16,378 nt of DNA from Desulfotignum sp. (lineage in GTDB: Bacteria; Desulfobacterota; Desulfobacteria; Desulfobacterales; Desulfobacteraceae). The stretch spans positions 1 through 16,378 of the forward strand of contig JAIPDY010000050.1 in assembly GCA_021737445.1 (NCBI GenBank). Reading direction: 5' to 3'. A program made the position numbers and the translations under genes. The notes under the pieces were generated by a model. The model ran no database searches, was not told the DNA's origin, and was given only the letters and a program-made list of their open reading frames with translations. Positions 7,173-14,631 of this stretch are shown here, in pieces (within the stretch, counting starts at the first letter, position 1; each line of letters opens with the position of its first letter).

Positions 7173-8015
7173 CTATGATGCTGCCGGATCTGTCCTGGCC
7201 ACCATGCCCTGGGTGACCCGGTCAAAGATGATGGCCAGGATCACGATGGCCAGGCCGGATCTCACCCCCACCCCGATCATCATCCGGGTCAGGCCCCGCA
7301 CCACTTCACCTCCCAGACCCCCGGCTCCGATGAGGCCGGCCAGCACCACCATGGCCAGGGACATCATGATGCACTGGTTCACCCCGGCCATGATGGACGG
7401 CATGGCCGCCGGTATCTGGATCTTCCAGATCACCTGGGAAGGCTTGGCCCCGAAGGCCTTGCCCACTTCAAGCTGGTCTGAGGGTACCTCCCGGATGCCC
7501 AGGGTGGTGAGGCGCAGGGCAGGGGGGATGGCAAATACTGCAGTGGCAATGACAGCCGGGGCCCGGCCCAGGGAAAACAGAATCACTGCGGGAATGAGAT
7601 ACACCCAGGGGGGCAGGGTCTGCATCAGGTCCATGACCGGGCGGGTAATGCGGTCCACAGCAGGGTTGGTGGCAGACCAGATCCCCAGGGGAATGGCAAC
7701 CATAAGCGCCGCCGTGGTGGACACCGCCACCAGGGCCGTGGTGAGCATGGTGGCTTTCCACAGGTTCATGGCAAAGCAGAACAGCAGTCCGAAAAACGTG
7801 ATTCCCCCCACCCGCAGGCCGGCAATCCGCCAGGCCCCCAGGGAGAACACCCCCATGACGATGAAGGCATGGGGCCACAACAGCAGGGTTTCCAGCAACT
7901 TCACCGACCCTTCCATGGTGCTGCTTAACAGTTCAAAGGGCAGGCCGGCGTTGACATTCAGCCAGTCCACCAGAAGAGAAATATATGCGCCGATGGAGAA
8001 TAAAGGGGTTTCCAT
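7173..8015 (-). CDS. Glycine betaine/proline-type ABC transporter permease 2 (ProW-like)
   Basis: This 280-residue inner-membrane subunit of a ProU/OpuA-type importer has several hydrophobic segments. It carries a canonical EAA coupling loop, EVGKAFGAKPSQVIWKIQIP (residues 183-202), followed by AAMPSIMAGVNQ, and the family stretch LPPWVYLIPAV (134-144). It is clearly paralogous to the upstream permease (same EAA loop, same GLIGAGGLGGEV and ILAIIFDR ends), so the membrane pore is probably a heterodimer. The ATG follows the upstream stop after 2 bp. Its ribosome site, AAAGGAAA, lies inside the end of permease 1, which implies coupling. It ends with TAG. Confidence 0.92.
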   Translation of the reverse strand: METPLFSIGAYISLLVDWLNVNAGLPFELLSSTMEGSVKLLETLLLWPHAFIVMGVFSLGAWRIAGLRVGGITFFGLLFCFAMNLWKATMLTTALVAVSTTAALMVAIPLGIWSATNPAVDRITRPVMDLMQTLPPWVYLIPAVILFSLGRAPAVIATAVFAIPPALRLTTLGIREVPSDQLEVGKAFGAKPSQVIWKIQIPAAMPSIMAGVNQCIMMSLAMVVLAGLIGAGGLGGEVVRGLTRMMIGVGVRSGLAIVILAIIFDRVTQGMVARTDPAAS

Positions 8016-8017
8016 GG

Positions 8018-8866
8018 TTATTTTCCTTTCGTTTTCAACAGGGTGACCGCCCCCTGGGAGATGCGGTCCAGAATAATGGCCAGAATCACGATACAGATGC
8101 CGGCATCAAATGCTTTACCCACATCCAGCACCCGGATGGCCCGGTACACTTCCTTTCCCAGGCCGCCGGCACCGATAATGCCGGCAATGACTGCCATGCT
8201 CAGGGCCAGCATCAGGCTCTGGTTCACACCGGCCATGATGGAGGGCAGTGCCGCCGGCAGTTTGATCTTGAACAGTGCCTGGGCCGGTGAGGCCCCGAAT
8301 GCCTTGCCCACTTCAACCTGTTCAACCGGAACCTGGCGCAGGCCCAGGGCAGTGAGGCGCACTGCCGGTGCAAAGGCGATAATGGCCGTGGCCACAATGG
8401 CCGGACTGGCCCCGAACCCCAGAATGGCAATGGCTGGTATCAGGTAGACATAAGGCGGCATGGTCTGCAGAAAATCCATGAGCACCCGGGTGATGTCGCT
8501 GATTTTCCGGTTTGAACCGGCCGTCACCCCCAGAGGGATGGCCAGTACCAGTGTAAAGATCACCGAAGTGACCACCAGCGCCATGGTGATCATGGTTTCC
8601 TCCCACAATCCCATGGCATAACACAGCAGAAATCCGATCAGGGTGTATACAGCCATGGTCCTGCCTGCGGTTTTCCAGGCCAGGATGCTGAAAAACAGGA
8701 TGAACAGGTAAAAGGGCGGGAACAAAAACACCTGTTCAATGCCGGTGAGGGCCAGTTCAATGACATCACTGATCCGGTTGAACAGGGTGTCAAAGGTGGT
8801 ACTGATGACCTCGACCCCGGTTTCCACTGCATTGTCAAAGCCGGCGGCAAGGGATGCGGTATTCAT
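8018..8866 (-). CDS. Glycine betaine/proline-type ABC transporter permease 1 (ProW-like)
   Basis: This 282-residue inner-membrane subunit starts with an amphipathic region of about 45 residues, followed by hydrophobic helices (FYLFILFFSILAW, MAVYTLIGFLLCYAMGL, ALVVTSVIFTLVLAIPLG). MPPYVYLIPAIAILGFG (136-152) and the EAA loop EVGKAFGASPAQALFKIKLP (185-204) are typical of ProW/OpuAB. The EAA loop docks on the ATPase encoded two genes upstream. It is preceded by an 89-bp gap from the binding-protein gene that holds a GC-rich stem-loop and a tandem 11-bp repeat. The ATG follows AAAGGA. Paired permeases of this kind make a heterodimeric pore, unlike the ProW homodimer of E. coli. Confidence 0.92.
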   Translation of the reverse strand: MNTASLAAGFDNAVETGVEVISTTFDTLFNRISDVIELALTGIEQVFLFPPFYLFILFFSILAWKTAGRTMAVYTLIGFLLCYAMGLWEETMITMALVVTSVIFTLVLAIPLGVTAGSNRKISDITRVLMDFLQTMPPYVYLIPAIAILGFGASPAIVATAIIAFAPAVRLTALGLRQVPVEQVEVGKAFGASPAQALFKIKLPAALPSIMAGVNQSLMLALSMAVIAGIIGAGGLGKEVYRAIRVLDVGKAFDAGICIVILAIILDRISQGAVTLLKTKGK

Positions 8867-8879
8867 GGTGTTTATCCTT

Positions 8880-8901
8880 TGTGTCGAAAATGTGTCGAAA
8901 A
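8880..8901. repeat. Tandem 11-bp direct repeat before permease 1
   Basis: TGTGTCGAAAA occurs twice without a gap (8880-8890 and 8891-8901), directly upstream of the permease 1 ribosome-binding site. Function unknown; it may be a simple tandem duplication. Confidence 0.5.
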
Positions 8902-8915
8902 AACGGGTTCCGGTG

Positions 8916-8937
8916 GATGGCCCCGGCAGGGGCCATC
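8916..8937 (-). other. Intercistronic GC-rich stem-loop between binding-protein and permease genes
   Basis: GATGGCCCC (8916-8924) and GGGGCCATC (8929-8937) are perfect 9-bp arms with a 4-nt loop. The stem begins 18 bp after the binding-protein stop. On the minus strand a T6 run follows only about 12 nt later, so it is more likely an mRNA-stability or partial-termination element than a full terminator. Such elements commonly raise binding protein over permease levels. Confidence 0.6.
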
Positions 8938-8955
8938 ATCTGTCATGGATATATG

Positions 8956-9822
8956 TTACTTTTCCCCGATGCTCATCCAGCGTTCCTGGATGACCGGATT
9001 TTCTTTGAGCCAGCGGTCCACTGCCTGTTCCGGAGAAAGCCCTTCCTTGATATATCCGGTCATCCGGATGTTGTCTTCCAGGGGCACAAACACACCGGCC
9101 ATGATTTCTCTTGCAACCGGGTATTCCTTTGAAAACCCTTTACGCCCCAGCCAGTAATAGGACTGGGCCGGCTGCTGCATGTTTTTGGGGTCTTTGAGAA
9201 ACTTGACGTCAAATGCCTGGGTCATCCAGGACGGGGTCCACATGATGGTGGCAATCCATTCTTTTTTGGCAAGGGCGGATTTGACAGATGCTGCCATGGC
9301 AGCGGTGCTGCCGTCCACCAGTTCAAAATCCAGGCCGTACCCCTCGATCACCTCCCGGGTCTGGCGCATCAGCCCGGCACCCGGCTCGATGCCGATGATT
9401 TTATTATTGAATTTGTCCTTGTGCTGGTTGAGCTCATCAATGGAATCAATGGGTACATAGGATGGCACCACAATGCCCTGGTTCAGGCCGTGGGAGGAAC
9501 AGGAGAGCTTTTCCAGTTTTTTGTTGTAACGGGTCCAGTAGTCCCAGGCCACAAAATTCATCTGTGACATGAGGATATCCACATCCCCCTTGGCCAGGGT
9601 GGCATAGGCGATGCCCCATTCAAAAAATTCCATCACCTCGATGTCATAGCCATGAAATTTTTCCATGGTCTTTTTGGTGATCAGGCTGGGACAGACCAGG
9701 TCATTCCATTGGAGTACCCCCATTTTAATGGTCTTTTTCTCTGCAGCGCCGGCAAAGGAAATGCCGGCGGCCATGATAAAGATACAGGTCAATACGATCA
9801 GTTTAGACAGTTTGGCATTCAT
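8956..9822 (-). CDS. Glycine betaine/proline-type ABC transporter substrate-binding protein (ProX/OpuAC-like)
   Basis: The 288-residue periplasmic protein captures the substrate and delivers it to the permeases. A Sec signal peptide is visible: a basic start (MNAKLSK), a hydrophobic core, and AGA before AEKK, predicted to be cut after residue 26. The mature OpuAC-type domain shows VLQWND (Trp39), EFFEWGIAYATLA (Trp69), FVAWDYW (Trp93, Trp96), QGIVVPSYVPIDSIDEL, the very typical KIIGIEPGAGLM-T region (141-155) and MWTPSW (Trp195, Trp199). The tryptophans could form the aromatic cage that binds a quaternary ammonium group. The motif usually written WxPHW is WTPSW here, so ligand preference may differ from glycine betaine. 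The ATG follows GGAGGAAGT. It lies between the ATPase and permease genes. Confidence 0.93.
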   Translation of the reverse strand: MNAKLSKLIVLTCIFIMAAGISFAGAAEKKTIKMGVLQWNDLVCPSLITKKTMEKFHGYDIEVMEFFEWGIAYATLAKGDVDILMSQMNFVAWDYWTRYNKKLEKLSCSSHGLNQGIVVPSYVPIDSIDELNQHKDKFNNKIIGIEPGAGLMRQTREVIEGYGLDFELVDGSTAAMAASVKSALAKKEWIATIMWTPSWMTQAFDVKFLKDPKNMQQPAQSYYWLGRKGFSKEYPVAREIMAGVFVPLEDNIRMTGYIKEGLSPEQAVDRWLKENPVIQERWMSIGEK

Positions 9823-9862
9823 ACTTCCTCCAGATGTTTCTTTGTTGGGTTTGTATTTTTAT

Positions 9863-9877
9863 GGTGTGCATTACACC
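9863..9877. repeat. Small inverted repeat between ATPase and binding-protein genes
   Basis: GGTGT (9863-9867) and ACACC (9873-9877) flank a 5-nt loop in the 85-bp gap. It is a short stem without a U-tract and is recorded only as a possible weak intercistronic hairpin. An ACCGG-AA-CCGGT element overlaps its right side. Confidence 0.25.
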
Positions 9878-9907
9878 GGAACCGGTTGTATGGGCGTGTA
9901 TAAGGCT

Positions 9908-11029
9908 TCATGCGGTGATGGTATCCTTTTTTGTGGTCAAGGCGGCCGGGGCCTGCCCGTTCATCCGTTCAGGCGGCTTGCCCTGGATCCCCCGAAGCAG
10001 GCTGCGCCGTGTCACCACCCCGGCAATCCTGCCGTTACGGGTGACTGCCACCCGGTTGGCTTCCACATCAGTCATCAGTTCCACCAGGGTGTCCAGGTCA
10101 TCGGTTTCCGCCACCGTTGGCAGATGCGACAGTTCCTGGTCCGGATGCCGGGCGGAAAATTCTGCTGCCGGATACATGACCGACCGGGCCGTGACCAGAT
10201 GGAGCCGGGAGATGCCGGCCACAAAATCCGCCACATACGCATCTGCCGGATGGGTGACAATCTCTTCAGGGGTCCCGGTCTGCACCAGGACACCGTCTTT
10301 CATGATGGCGATGTGATCCCCGATGCGGATGGCCTCATCCAGGTCATGGGTGATGAACAGGGTGGATTTTTTCAGCTTGGAGGAGAGTTCCAGAAACTGG
10401 TCCTGGAGCTGCCGCCGGATCAAGGGATCCAATGCGGAAAACGGCTCATCCATGAGCAGGATATCCGGATCCGAGGCCAGTGCCCGGGCAAGCCCCACCC
10501 GCTGCTGCATGCCGCCGGACAAATTTTTGGGAAGCTGATCCCCCCATCCGGACAAATGAACCAGTTCCAGGGCATTGTCTGCAATCTCCCACCGTTTTTC
10601 TTTTGGTATTTTTCGCAGTTCCAGGCCGAATGCCACATTGTCCCGGACATTGCGGTGGGGCAGCAGGGCCATGTTCTGGAACACCATGCCGATTTTTTCA
10701 GACCGCAGTTTGCGCATCTTTGCTTCACTGAGCTGGTTGATGTCAATCCCGTTGACAAGGATCGTCCCGTCTGTAGGGTCGATGAGCCGGTTGATATGGC
10801 GCATCAACGTGGATTTGCCGCTGCCGGACAACCCCATGATACAGAAGATCTCACCGGGCTGGACACAGAAAGAAGCATCCTGAACCCCGATGACACACCC
10901 ATAGGTTTCCAGGCACTTTTCTTTGGTCAGACTGCGCTCCAGCACTGCCTGGTGGGCCAGTTTTTCTTTTTTTCCATAGATCTTCCATACATGTTTGCAC
11001 TCGATGGCAGGCACGGTCTGTGTTGTCAT
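9908..11029 (-). CDS. Glycine betaine/proline-type ABC transporter ATP-binding protein (ProV-like)
   Basis: This 373-residue cytoplasmic ATPase powers the importer. Walker A is GLSGSGKST (residues 66-74), Q-loop VFQNMALLPHRNV (116-128), signature LSGGMQQRVG (170-179), Walker B LLMDEPFSALD (191-201) and H-loop FITHD (His228). The N-terminal extension before the ABC core and the text HADAYVADF-like PADAYVADFVAGISR are typical of ProV/OpuAA. The C-terminus (~270-350) looks like a CBS-type domain (VAVTRNGRIAGVVTRRSLLRGI), the part that senses ionic strength or ligand in OpuA. The ATG follows AAAGGAGA and the gene lies 29 bp after the activase gene. An intact catalytic set implies an active transporter. 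Confidence 0.95.
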   Translation of the reverse strand: MTTQTVPAIECKHVWKIYGKKEKLAHQAVLERSLTKEKCLETYGCVIGVQDASFCVQPGEIFCIMGLSGSGKSTLMRHINRLIDPTDGTILVNGIDINQLSEAKMRKLRSEKIGMVFQNMALLPHRNVRDNVAFGLELRKIPKEKRWEIADNALELVHLSGWGDQLPKNLSGGMQQRVGLARALASDPDILLMDEPFSALDPLIRRQLQDQFLELSSKLKKSTLFITHDLDEAIRIGDHIAIMKDGVLVQTGTPEEIVTHPADAYVADFVAGISRLHLVTARSVMYPAAEFSARHPDQELSHLPTVAETDDLDTLVELMTDVEANRVAVTRNGRIAGVVTRRSLLRGIQGKPPERMNGQAPAALTTKKDTITA

Positions 11030-11058
11030 GAGATTCTCCTTTTGATGATGTAACGTGT

Positions 11059-11979
11059 TTATCCCCCCACTTTTGCCTGCAATCCCATCTGTTCCAGGAT
11101 GGTCCGGCAGTGTGCCATGAACGTTTCTTCCGGGGCCTGGGTATGTTCCAGGGCATAGGAAACATTCAGCCTGCGGTAGGTTTCGATTCCCAGCCGGTGG
11201 TAGGGCAGCAGCTGGATTTCGTGCAGGTTTTCAAGGGTTTTGCACAAGGTGCCCAGGGCCCGGATATTATCTTCAGTGTCATTGCATCCGGGAACCACAG
11301 GCATCCGAACCACCAGGGACAGGGCATGGCCGGCACCATCCACCCGGGCCAGGTTGTCCAGTATGTGTTCATTGCCGACACTGGTGAACTGCCGGTGGAT
11401 GGTTGTATCCAGGTGTTTGACATCAAAAAACAGGGTGTCAATAAAGGGCAGTACAGCCGCCATATTTTCCCATGGCACATGGCCGCAGGTTTCAACAGCT
11501 GTGTTGATGCCGTGGGTCAGACATTTTTCCAGGAGTTCGGCACAGAACCGGTGCTGCAGCAGCGGCTCGCCCCCGGACAGGGTCACCCCGCCCCCGGAGT
11601 GGAAGTAGAAAAGAGAATCCTTTTCCACTTCTCTGAAAATTTCGTTTGTATCAGCAGTGTAACCCCATGCCTGGCGGGCTTTTTGAGGACACGCTGCCGC
11701 ACAGGTTCTGCAGTCTGTACACAGGGATCTGTCAATAATGAACTGTTCGGCCTTCATGTCCCATGCCAGTGCGGTTTCCGGGCAGGTTTCCACACAGGTA
11801 AAACACCCGGTACATTTGCTGCGGTCCACGCCGAAGTCCGTGCCGGAACGCTGGGATTCCGGGGTGGAACACCACTGGCAGGCCAGGGGACAGCCCTTGA
11901 GAAATACCACGGTCCGCAGACCGTCCCCGTCAAAGCTGGACAATTTTTCTATGCGCAGGATGCGGCCGGAAATCGGCAT
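11059..11979 (-). CDS. Glycyl-radical enzyme activating protein (radical SAM activase)
   Basis: This 306-residue enzyme uses S-adenosylmethionine and a [4Fe-4S] cluster to place the glycyl radical on the enzyme encoded just upstream. The radical SAM CxxxCxxC motif is Cys30, Cys34, Cys37 (GCPLACQWC). An inserted ferredoxin-like domain carries two further clusters: Cys56/59/62/66 and Cys87/90/93/97. GGGVTLSGGEPLLQ follows, a GGE motif for SAM binding. The two extra clusters are usual in activases of the CutC/HPAD/glycerol-dehydratase class and are absent in the PFL activase. The ATG is 11 bp after the GRE stop, preceded by AGGAGG. The gene pairing fixes its partner with high confidence. Confidence 0.96.
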   Translation of the reverse strand: MPISGRILRIEKLSSFDGDGLRTVVFLKGCPLACQWCSTPESQRSGTDFGVDRSKCTGCFTCVETCPETALAWDMKAEQFIIDRSLCTDCRTCAAACPQKARQAWGYTADTNEIFREVEKDSLFYFHSGGGVTLSGGEPLLQHRFCAELLEKCLTHGINTAVETCGHVPWENMAAVLPFIDTLFFDVKHLDTTIHRQFTSVGNEHILDNLARVDGAGHALSLVVRMPVVPGCNDTEDNIRALGTLCKTLENLHEIQLLPYHRLGIETYRRLNVSYALEHTQAPEETFMAHCRTILEQMGLQAKVGG

Positions 11980-11990
11980 GAAATCCTCCT

Positions 11991-14396
11991 TCAGCAGCAG
12001 CCGGCAGCGGTTTTTTCAGGGGTGAAGGTTTCCTGGATGGTCCGGTGGATGATCTCATCCTGGACCTCCGGGCACAGTTCCACAAAATAGGCGGTGTACC
12101 CGGCCACCCGGATCAAAAGATCCCGGTATTTTTCCGGTTCCTTCTGGGCCTTGATCAGTACCTCTTTGTCCACCACATTGAACTGGGCATGGAACACCCC
12201 TAAAGAACAGGCAGTCTTGAGCAGGGACATGAGATGGACCATACCCCTTTCTTTCTTCATCAATTCCGGGGAGAGTTTCATGTTCAGCAGGGTGCCCGAG
12301 GCATACAGGTCGTGGGGGATTTTGGCCACGGATTTGAGTACTGCGCTGGCACCGTTGACATCGGTGCCGCCGGTGGGGGACAGTCCATCGGTCAGGGTGG
12401 TCCAGGCCCTGCGGCCGGAGGGCAGCGCTCCTATGGTTTTGCCCAGGGGCACATGGGCGGTTACCGGCAGGATGCCGGACATGAGTTTGCCGTATTTGCT
12501 GTCCTTTGTATTGGTCTGTACGGCCAGGTAGGTCATCATGTCAGCAGCCACAGCATCAGGCCCTTCCAGGTCATTGCCGTATTTTTCAGCAGCCAGGCAT
12601 CTGGCCCAGACATCATCATAGCTGACAAAATCTGCAGCCAGGGCCTGGATCAGCCGTTCCATGGACACATCTTTTGTATCAAACACCAGCTCCTTGACTG
12701 CGGAAATGCTGTTGATGAAATCTGCCACCCCGTCATAGATGATCCCGTTGCCGCAGTCGTATTTGGTGCCGCCGTGGGTGTAATCCGTGGCCGTGTCAAT
12801 GCAGTTGCGGAAGCTTAAGGAGATAAACGGTACGGGCCGGTCATCCCAGATCTCATCCAGGATATTGTTGGCCTGGACCACTTTGTTGATGATATGGTCG
12901 ATCTGCTGTTTGACGGCCCCGGCAAATTCCGCATAGGTTTTGAACTGCGTGGGGTCACCGGTATCAATGCCCAGCATTTTGCCGCTTTTGCGGTGAACAC
13001 CCCGGAACAGCACAAACTCCACCAGGGAGGCCAGGTTCACGTCCGCGCTCACATAACCCCTGATTTTGCCGGCCACGTTGGTTTCCACGCATCCGCAGGG
13101 ATTCCAGTCATAGGCCTCGTGCAGGGGCACCCCTTTGTTCTGGACCATGCGGATGCCCACTTCGTCGTTGTGAAAGGCGGGAAACCCGTTGCCTGTGTTG
13201 ATGCATTCCGCGCATTTTTTCAAAAACGCATCCGGGTTTTTGGACAGATTGTACCGCACGGACAGGGAGGGCTGGTAGAGCATGGTGTCCATGGAGGCCT
13301 GGATCACCATGTAGGACAGGTCGTTCACCGCGTCCTGGCCGTTGGCATCGATGCCGCCGGCACACACGTTCTGAAACATGGTATATCCGTTGGCGTATTC
13401 AGCAGTGATCTCGTCCTGGAACAGGCAGGGCTCTGCCAGCTTGATCCAGGTGCAGTCCAGCAGCTCCTGTGCTTTTTCAGGGGTGATGCGGCCGGCTGCA
13501 AGATCTGCCTTGTAATAGGGATACAGGTACTGGTCGATGCGCCCGAGGTTGTAGGAGGCTGCGTTCTGCTCCATGAAAATACTGGAATGGTAGAGGTAGA
13601 CAAACTGGAGGGCCTCATGAAAAGTGGTGGCAGGCCGGGCCGGAATCCGGGAAAACACCTTTGCAATGTCCAGCAGTTCCTGCTTCCGGGTATCGTCGGT
13701 TTCTGTTTCCGCCATTTCAAGGGCTTTTTCCCGGTACCGTTCCCCCAGGATAAGCAAGCCTTCCGCCGCAGTTTTCATGGCATCCAGATAAGCGATTTTC
13801 GGATAGTGGTTGGGTTTGGCCAGGTCGTATTCAGCTCTTTTCTTTTCAATATAGGCGATGATGCCGTTCATGCCTTCCGCCAGCAGTTCTTTGTAGTCCG
13901 GGGTTAACTCTCCCGGCCCCCGCACCGCTTTTCGGTCAATATAGATCACGGCGTTTTCCTTGAGATCCACGATGTCCCTGGGGGCCTGGGCTTCCCATTT
14001 TTCAAAATTGGACCGGCCCAGCCAGTAGGGCTTGATTACCTGGCGGAACAGTTTTTTGTCTGCTTCGCTGATGTAAAACGGGTCATAAGGCCGGGTGGAT
14101 ATGGTGTCCAGCTCCTTATCCAGGACAGACCAGCATACATCCGCGCAAAGCACCCCGCCCCGGGCGATTTTGCCGGAGCAGCCAACGATGAGTTCATGGT
14201 CCCAGATGGTGATGGATTTTTGGGCGCAGACATCCTTGAAGGCCCGGGCTTTTCGCATCTCCCTGGGCAGCGCTTCTGTCTGTCGGAAGCTTTGGGTTAA
14301 AATCAGGGCATTTTCAATATCCATGGTAGGGGTGGCGTTGACCACCCGGTCCCGCAATTTCTGAATTCGTTCCATATAATTGGCGTTGCTTTTCAT
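11991..14396 (-). CDS. Glycyl radical enzyme (PFL/CutC/HPAD superfamily), substrate unassigned
   Basis: The 801-residue oxygen-sensitive enzyme has the two hallmarks of the family. The first is an active-site loop, NPCGCVETN, with thiyl Cys436 and the general base Glu438. The second is the C-terminal glycyl radical motif RVAGYTAYF (Gly766). The Glu two residues after the Cys places it with dehydratases, C-N/C-S lyases and decarboxylases, not with pyruvate formate-lyase (adjacent Cys-Cys). It is shorter than choline TMA-lyase (about 845 residues) and has no small subunit gene beside it, unlike hydroxyphenylacetate decarboxylase. It ends in an unusual ...AAGCC tail. The ATG follows AAGGAGAG. 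It leads an operon with a betaine-type importer and an MttB-like methyltransferase, so a quaternary or methylated amine substrate is inferred. Arylacetate decarboxylase or hydroxyproline-type activity remains possible. Confidence 0.95.
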   Translation of the reverse strand: MKSNANYMERIQKLRDRVVNATPTMDIENALILTQSFRQTEALPREMRKARAFKDVCAQKSITIWDHELIVGCSGKIARGGVLCADVCWSVLDKELDTISTRPYDPFYISEADKKLFRQVIKPYWLGRSNFEKWEAQAPRDIVDLKENAVIYIDRKAVRGPGELTPDYKELLAEGMNGIIAYIEKKRAEYDLAKPNHYPKIAYLDAMKTAAEGLLILGERYREKALEMAETETDDTRKQELLDIAKVFSRIPARPATTFHEALQFVYLYHSSIFMEQNAASYNLGRIDQYLYPYYKADLAAGRITPEKAQELLDCTWIKLAEPCLFQDEITAEYANGYTMFQNVCAGGIDANGQDAVNDLSYMVIQASMDTMLYQPSLSVRYNLSKNPDAFLKKCAECINTGNGFPAFHNDEVGIRMVQNKGVPLHEAYDWNPCGCVETNVAGKIRGYVSADVNLASLVEFVLFRGVHRKSGKMLGIDTGDPTQFKTYAEFAGAVKQQIDHIINKVVQANNILDEIWDDRPVPFISLSFRNCIDTATDYTHGGTKYDCGNGIIYDGVADFINSISAVKELVFDTKDVSMERLIQALAADFVSYDDVWARCLAAEKYGNDLEGPDAVAADMMTYLAVQTNTKDSKYGKLMSGILPVTAHVPLGKTIGALPSGRRAWTTLTDGLSPTGGTDVNGASAVLKSVAKIPHDLYASGTLLNMKLSPELMKKERGMVHLMSLLKTACSLGVFHAQFNVVDKEVLIKAQKEPEKYRDLLIRVAGYTAYFVELCPEVQDEIIHRTIQETFTPEKTAAGCC

Positions 14397-14492
14397 GGTC
14401 TCTCCTTATGGGTTCATGACGGGTAAAGCCCTGGGGGACGAAGAAATTCGTGCATCAGGTTCCCGCTGTGTTACCGCCTCACTGATCTTTAT

Positions 14493-14508
14493 CTCAAGGA
14501 TTGTGCCA
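14493..14508 (-). promoter_or_regulatory. Sigma-54 promoter of the glycyl radical enzyme operon
   Basis: On the minus strand TGGCACAATCCTTGAG matches the sigma-54 consensus TGGCACRNNNNTTGCW in every conserved position except two (C to A after TTG, and the final W). The GG-to-G spacing is exact. Transcription would begin near 14482, about 85 nt before the GRE start. A sigma-54 activator gene lies directly upstream, which supports the call. Confidence 0.75.
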
Positions 14509-14547
14509 GGATCGGAATAAACAGGATAGATGCGAAAAATAATGCAA

Positions 14548-14560
14548 TAACTATTTGATA
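14548..14560 (-). promoter_or_regulatory. IHF binding-site match between enhancer and sigma-54 promoter
   Basis: TATCAAATAGTTA on the minus strand matches WATCAANNNNTTR at every fixed position. It lies at about -66 to -78 from the predicted start, where IHF bending usually helps sigma-54 activators contact the polymerase. Confidence 0.55.
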
Positions 14561-14631
14561 TAATGGTGTATATTGAATTGGATAGGACAACTTTCAACCG
14601 GGTTGGATGGCACTCCCGGCAAAAAGAAAAT

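Noticed and set aside
7173..7175. TAG stop of permease 2 considered as a pyrrolysine codon, because an MttB-family gene follows
   Set aside because: Readthrough would add only a short tail to a complete permease, and pyrrolysine is expected inside methyltransferases, not here.
9665..11053. Long plus-strand open frame opposite the ATPase gene
   Set aside because: Composition is typical of an antisense shadow, no family motif is seen, and the opposite strand carries an intact ABC ATPase. The same reasoning removed the plus-strand frames at 3716-4411, 6144-6947, 11110-12090 and 12894-13907.
11991..14396. Assignment of the glycyl radical enzyme as choline TMA-lyase (CutC)
   Set aside because: The protein is shorter, the residues after the GCVE motif do not fit my recollection of the CutC choline pocket, and no microcompartment genes accompany it; only the family-level call is supported.
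14608..14620. Plus-strand TGGCAC followed by GGC, sigma-54-like
   Set aside because: Only 8 bases separate GG from GC instead of 10, and it would drive transcription into the activator's 3' end.
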